DNA from: JAEVLT01 sp964484065
GTDB taxonomy: Bacteria > Bacillota > Bacilli > Bacillales > Cytobacillaceae
Reading direction: 5' to 3'
DNA length: 64,000 bases
NCBI GenBank assembly: GCA_964484065.1
Contig: CAZAEW010000013.1
Coordinates: forward strand, 6,573 to 70,572
Shown: positions 60,696-64,000 of the stretch, in pieces
How the letters are laid out: each line of letters begins with the position of its first letter
Numbering within the stretch: the first letter of the stretch is position 1
Translations under genes and position numbers: made by a program
The notes under the pieces: generated by a model
Databases searched by the model: none
What the model was told of the DNA's origin: nothing
Seen by the model: the letters and a program-made list of their open reading frames with translations, nothing else

Positions 60696-61769
60696 ATGTC
60701 CAGAAATAAAACAACTGCCATATTTTCAGCGGTATTTGCAACAACGCTTCTTTTGTCTGGATGCGGATTATCTGGAAACGAATTGAAAAAGAAAATCGAT
60801 CCGCCAAAAGATGTCACTGTTGTAAAAGAAAACAGTACAACAGCGGCAACGAATAAAAAATCCGGTCAAGAAGCCTCGGGAACGAAAAACAAAGCGGCAA
60901 ATACCATAAAAACGGAGCTTTATTTGATTGATAAGAATGGATATGTTGTTCCGCAAACGCTCCCTCTTCCGCAAACCAACTCTGTCGCCAAGGAAGCTTT
61001 ACAATTCTTAGTAGCGGATGGTCCGGTTTCTGAGATTTTGCCTAAGGGTTTTAAAGCCGTGCTGCCTGCCGGAACAGATATGACAGTAGATATAAAAGAT
61101 GGGACGGCTTCTGTTGATTTTTCAAAGGAATTTAAAAACTACAAAGCCGAGGATGAAATGAAGATCCTTCAATCTATTGCTTGGACTTTAACTCAATTTA
61201 ACGGAATTAATAATGTCAAGATTTCAATGGGTGGAAAAGAATTAACCAAGATGCCGGTTTCCGGTACGCCGATAAGTGAAAATCTATCCAGGGCAAGCGG
61301 GATTAATTTTGATACGTCTGAAGTAATGGATATTATGAATACAAGACCAATTACCGTGTATTTTATTGGCGGGGAAGAAAATTCTTATTATTATGTTCCA
61401 GTAACCCGCCGGGTAAGCAATAGTGAGAAAGACAATATTGCAGCTGCGGTACAAGAACTAGCTAAGGGACCAAGCCAATCCTCCAATCTTGTCTCGGATT
61501 TTGTTCCGGGAGTGAAACTGCTGGAGTCTCCAAGAATGGAAAACGGGAAAGTTACATTGAATTTCAATGAATCTATTTATGGCAGTTTTAAAGAAAAGGT
61601 TGTTTCCCAGCATTTATTAGATGAACTCGTGCTGTCATTAACGGAACAGCCGGGAATAAAGGAAGTCGCCGTAGAGGTAAAAGGAAAGCAAGAACTCGTT
61701 AAAGAGGATGGAAAAAAGCTGACCGCACCAGTTACAAGACCGGAAAATGTGAATACAGGAAGTTTTTAA
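60696..61769 (+). CDS. gerM: Germination/sporulation lipoprotein GerM
   Basis: Lipoprotein needed for sporulation and spore germination in B. subtilis. It has a signal peptide with lipobox LLSGC (residues ~20-24), a polar linker (~30-75) and two GerMN domains (~77-200 and ~215-345), the repeats being TVYFIGGEENSYYYVPVTRR and TELYLIDKNGYVVPQTLPLP. It is 357 residues from the ATG at 60696 (TTAGGAGGAA upstream); the upstream frame from 60606 is not part of it. Confidence 0.93.
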   Translation: MSRNKTTAIFSAVFATTLLLSGCGLSGNELKKKIDPPKDVTVVKENSTTAATNKKSGQEASGTKNKAANTIKTELYLIDKNGYVVPQTLPLPQTNSVAKEALQFLVADGPVSEILPKGFKAVLPAGTDMTVDIKDGTASVDFSKEFKNYKAEDEMKILQSIAWTLTQFNGINNVKISMGGKELTKMPVSGTPISENLSRASGINFDTSEVMDIMNTRPITVYFIGGEENSYYYVPVTRRVSNSEKDNIAAAVQELAKGPSQSSNLVSDFVPGVKLLESPRMENGKVTLNFNESIYGSFKEKVVSQHLLDELVLSLTEQPGIKEVAVEVKGKQELVKEDGKKLTAPVTRPENVNTGSF

Positions 61770-61781
61770 AAAAGAGAATTT

Positions 61782-61790
61782 TGTTATACT
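61782..61790 (+). promoter_or_regulatory. Candidate extended -10 for rph-rdgB-ysnB
   Basis: TG-T-TATACT (61782-61790), ~100 bases upstream of rph; the -35 position has no good match. The gerM stop is close, so read-through from gerM is also possible. Confidence 0.4.
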
Positions 61791-61890
61791 ATATATGAAT
61801 CAATGGAGGGGGTCGGCTTTATAGTCTGCCTCTTCTTTATTGTTGCTTAATTATATGGGGAGAGCCCATCATAATAGGGAGGAAAAAAAC

Positions 61891-62637
61891 ATGCGCGTAG
61901 ATGGCAGGGAACCAACACAGTTAAGATCTTTACATATTGAAACAAATTATTTAAAGCACCCGGAGGGTTCGGTGCTGATATCGGTAGGGGATACGAAAGT
62001 AATATGTGCAGCAACCCTTGAAGACAGAGTTCCTCCGTTTATGAGGGGAGAGGGAAAAGGCTGGATAACGGCTGAATATTCCATGCTTCCAAGAGCAACC
62101 GAACAGAGGAACATTCGGGAATCTTCAAAAGGAAAAGTTACAGGAAGGACGATGGAAATTCAGCGGTTAATTGGCAGGTCGCTTCGTGCTGTTGTTGATT
62201 TAAGTGCTCTCGGCGAAAAAACGATTTGGATTGATTGCGATGTGATTCAAGCGGATGGGGGAACCCGGACTGCATCGATTACCGGGGCTTTTGTTGCAAT
62301 GGCAATCGCCTTAAATAAATTAACTGAAAAAAAATCCATTTCCAGATTTCCAATTACCGACTTTTTGGCAGCTACCAGCGTCGGAATTATAAAAGATAAT
62401 CAAACCGTACTTGATTTAAATTATGCGGAAGATTCCAATGCTCAGGTTGATATGAATATTGTGATGACCGGTAAGGGAGAATTTGTCGAACTGCAGGGAA
62501 CCGGAGAAGAAGCAACATTTTCAGCCCAGCAGCTCCAAGAACTTCTAGGGATAGGCCAAAAGGGGCTTCAGGAGCTGATTGAATATCAGAAAGCAGCTCT
62601 AGGGGAAGAGATTACAAGAAAAATTGAAGAAAGATAA
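61891..62637 (+). CDS. rph: Ribonuclease PH
   Basis: Phosphorolytic 3'-5' exoribonuclease that trims tRNA precursors. It is 248 residues: MRVDGREPTQLRSLHIETNY, GWITAEYSMLPRATEQR, GRTMEIQRLIGRSLRAVVDL, QADGGTRTASITGAFVAMA. The ATG at 61891 follows GGGAGGAA; the upstream frame from 61840 is leader. First of three tightly packed genes. Confidence 0.97.
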   Translation: MRVDGREPTQLRSLHIETNYLKHPEGSVLISVGDTKVICAATLEDRVPPFMRGEGKGWITAEYSMLPRATEQRNIRESSKGKVTGRTMEIQRLIGRSLRAVVDLSALGEKTIWIDCDVIQADGGTRTASITGAFVAMAIALNKLTEKKSISRFPITDFLAATSVGIIKDNQTVLDLNYAEDSNAQVDMNIVMTGKGEFVELQGTGEEATFSAQQLQELLGIGQKGLQELIEYQKAALGEEITRKIEER

Positions 62638-62651
62638 GAGGGGAATAATCG

Positions 62652-63260
62652 ATGAAAGAGGTAATTGTTGCAACCAAAAACCCCGGGAAAGCTAAGGAAT
62701 TTGAAGATATTTTTGCATCAAGAGGGTTTAAAGTTCGGACACTGCTTGATTTTCCAAATATAAAGGATGTAGAGGAGACTGGCAAAACGTTTGAGGAGAA
62801 TGCTATTTTAAAGGCTGAAGCAGTGTCTAAAGTTTTGGATAAAATGGTTATAAGCGATGATTCAGGATTGATTGTTGATGCGCTTGATGGAAGACCCGGG
62901 ATCCTTTCTGCCAGATATGCCGGGGAAGAAAAAAATGACCAAGCCAATATCGATAAGGTTCTGGCAGAACTGACTGAAGTTCCCGAGGAGCAACGGACTG
63001 CACGGTTTTATTGTGCGCTTGCTTTAGCGGTTCCAGGCCAAAAAACGGTTACGGTCAGTGGTGCATGCGAAGGGCGGATTCTTCATGAACAGCGAGGCGA
63101 AGGCGGATTTGGCTATGACCCTATTTTTTTTGCAAATGAAAAAGGGCGGTCTATGGCAGAGCTTTCTTCAGATGAAAAAAATAACATCAGCCATAGGGCG
63201 AAGGCATTGGAAAAGCTGAATGGTATTCTGGATTCTATCCTGATAAGTGATCCATCATGA
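62652..63260 (+). CDS. rdgB: XTP/dITP diphosphatase (RdgB/HAM1)
   Basis: Hydrolyses non-canonical purine triphosphates such as ITP and XTP. Signatures: IVATKNPGKAKEFEDIF, FEENAILKAE, ISDDSGLIVDALDGRPG, SARYAGEE and GFGYDPIFF, SHRAKALEKL. It is 202 residues. GAGGGGAA precedes the ATG, 14 bases after rph; the stop overlaps ysnB (ATGA). Confidence 0.96.
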   Translation: MKEVIVATKNPGKAKEFEDIFASRGFKVRTLLDFPNIKDVEETGKTFEENAILKAEAVSKVLDKMVISDDSGLIVDALDGRPGILSARYAGEEKNDQANIDKVLAELTEVPEEQRTARFYCALALAVPGQKTVTVSGACEGRILHEQRGEGGFGYDPIFFANEKGRSMAELSSDEKNNISHRAKALEKLNGILDSILISDPS

Positions 63261-63772
63261 GCAAACTATTAATCGTTAGTGATAGTCATGGAATGACCAA
63301 AGATTTAATGGCCATAAGAGAGCGACATCAGCAGGATGTTGATTTAATGATCCACTGCGGAGATTCGCAGCTGATGGCCGATGATCAATCAATGGCAGGA
63401 TTTGTCGGGGTCAGAGGGAATTGTGATTATGATGCCCGCTTCCCGGTCGACCGGTTGGAAAGTGTTGGAGGAAGGCTGGTTTATGTTACTCATGGGCATA
63501 AATATTCTGTTAAGACTTCACTAATGAGCCTTTATTATCGTGCACGTGAAGTAAATGCGGATATTGCTTGTTTTGGCCATTCGCATGTGCTGGGAGCGCA
63601 AATGATAGGCGATATCTTGTTTATTAACCCCGGAAGTATCCTCCTGCCACGCGGACGTCGTGAAAAGACATATACCATTTTAGAAATGGCAGAGGGAAAG
63701 ATGTTTTTGACTGTCTTTGATGTGAAAGGGAAGCAAATTCCAAGTTTGTCTTGTGAATTTGCGGTGTCATAA
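63257..63772 (+). CDS. ysnB: YfcE-type metallophosphoesterase YsnB
   Basis: Small calcineurin-like phosphodiesterase of 171 residues with the metal ligands in order: VSDSHG, HCGDS, VRGNCD, VTHGH, CFGHSHV. Physiological substrate unknown. The ATG overlaps the rdgB stop by four bases, so it is coupled to the rph-rdgB unit. Confidence 0.93.
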   Translation: MSKLLIVSDSHGMTKDLMAIRERHQQDVDLMIHCGDSQLMADDQSMAGFVGVRGNCDYDARFPVDRLESVGGRLVYVTHGHKYSVKTSLMSLYYRAREVNADIACFGHSHVLGAQMIGDILFINPGSILLPRGRREKTYTILEMAEGKMFLTVFDVKGKQIPSLSCEFAVS

Positions 63773-63794
63773 TCGGAAGACATTGATTATAATA

Positions 63795-63835
63795 AGGGAG
63801 AAAGAACATTTTCTTTCTTCCTTCTTTTTTTCTAA
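63795..63835 (+). terminator. rph-rdgB-ysnB terminator
   Basis: AAGGGAGAAAGAA pairs imperfectly with TTCTTTCTTCCTT, followed by a T tract. Confidence 0.72.
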
Positions 63836-63842
63836 AACGTTG

Positions 63843-63871
63843 TTGACATTTGAAAAGCAGACTTATATAAT
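63843..63871 (+). promoter_or_regulatory. tRNA-Arg promoter
   Basis: Perfect consensus TTGACA (63843-63848), 17 bases, TATAAT (63866-63871), about 60 bases upstream of the tRNA, as expected for a stable-RNA promoter. Confidence 0.85.
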
Positions 63872-63929
63872 AAATCTTGTCCTTGAAAAACAAATATCAA
63901 GGAGAGAAAAATTAAATATGTTAAATTAA

Positions 63930-64000
63930 GTCCCAGTAGCTCAGCTGGATAGAGCAACGGCCTTCTAAGCCGTGTGTCGGGGGTTCGAATCCCTCCTGGG
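63930..64000 (+). tRNA. tRNA-Arg (anticodon TCT), 3' end cut by window
   Basis: Acceptor GTCCCAG, D arm with AGCTCAGCTGGATAGAGC, anticodon arm ACGGC-CTTCTAA-GCCGT giving anticodon TCT (reads AGA), T arm with GGTTCGAATCC, and the start of the 3' acceptor strand. The last few bases lie beyond 64000. Confidence 0.95.

Noticed and set aside
1..64000. Prophage, insertion sequence, toxin-antitoxin or defence system
   Set aside because: Nearly every gene is a recognisable Bacillaceae core gene in conserved order; no transposase, integrase, phage structural or defence gene was seen on either strand.

Overview
The window is core chromosome of a spore-forming Bacillaceae bacterium (Bacillus sensu lato). 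Three things point there: gene order close to the dnaE-ytsJ to rph-ysnB stretch of Bacillus subtilis, sporulation and germination genes (ytvI, ytaF, ytxC, sspI, gerE, gerM), and low-to-moderate GC with strong Shine-Dalgarno sites and frequent TTG starts. The species cannot be named from the sequence. One 100-base run of N (32392-32491) shows this is a scaffolded draft assembly.

Layout. 1-8153: end of malic enzyme, a GntR/FadR-type regulator, accD-accA, pfkA-pyk, ytvI (minus strand) and ytwI. 8154-12207: TCA genes citZ-icd-mdh behind a promoter with a CcpA-type site. 12382-14845: phosphate two-component system phoP-phoR. 15150-19993: polA-mutM-ytaF-coaE. 20191-25716: gluconeogenic gapB behind an inverted pair of CcpN-like boxes, a small unknown protein, nrdR, dnaB-dnaI and ytxC. 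25717-29577: T-box leader and thrS, then the L20-type leader and infC-rpmI-rplT, with infC starting at AUU. 29747-33683: ysdA, ysdB (candidate sigma-W promoter), a dUTPase-family protein, ysdC, a 21-bp tandem repeat interrupted by the assembly gap, sspI and an rRNA methyltransferase. 33684-44030: T-box leader, pheS-pheT, rnhC, zapA, cvpA, polX, mutS2, yshE. 44031-49810: fatty-acid degradation genes lcfA, fadR, fadB, etfB, etfA, with modular repeats on both sides of lcfA-etfB. 49960-54264: trxA, uvrC, lysine riboswitch and lysC, yslB. 54733-57968: sdhCAB. 58185-64000: a class D-like sortase, gerE, a MarR-type regulator, racE, gerM, rph-rdgB-ysnB and a tRNA-Arg cut off by the window end.

How it fits together. 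The genes cover glycolysis, gluconeogenesis, the TCA cycle, fatty-acid synthesis and breakdown, translation, DNA replication and repair, and sporulation. Much of the regulation is readable: two T-boxes (Thr and Phe specifiers), a lysine riboswitch, an L20 autoregulatory leader, a FadR operator, a cre-like site, CcpN-like boxes, and sigma-W- and sigma-K-type promoters.

I found no prophage, insertion sequence, CRISPR array, defence island or clearly new multi-gene system. The least explained items are the modular repeat family that splits etfB from etfA and flanks the lcfA-etfB block in inverted orientation, a 28-codon membrane-peptide ORF with its own terminator, the operator-like palindromes before accDA and citZ, a direct repeat before sdhCAB, and a duplicated sequence on both sides of the assembly gap.
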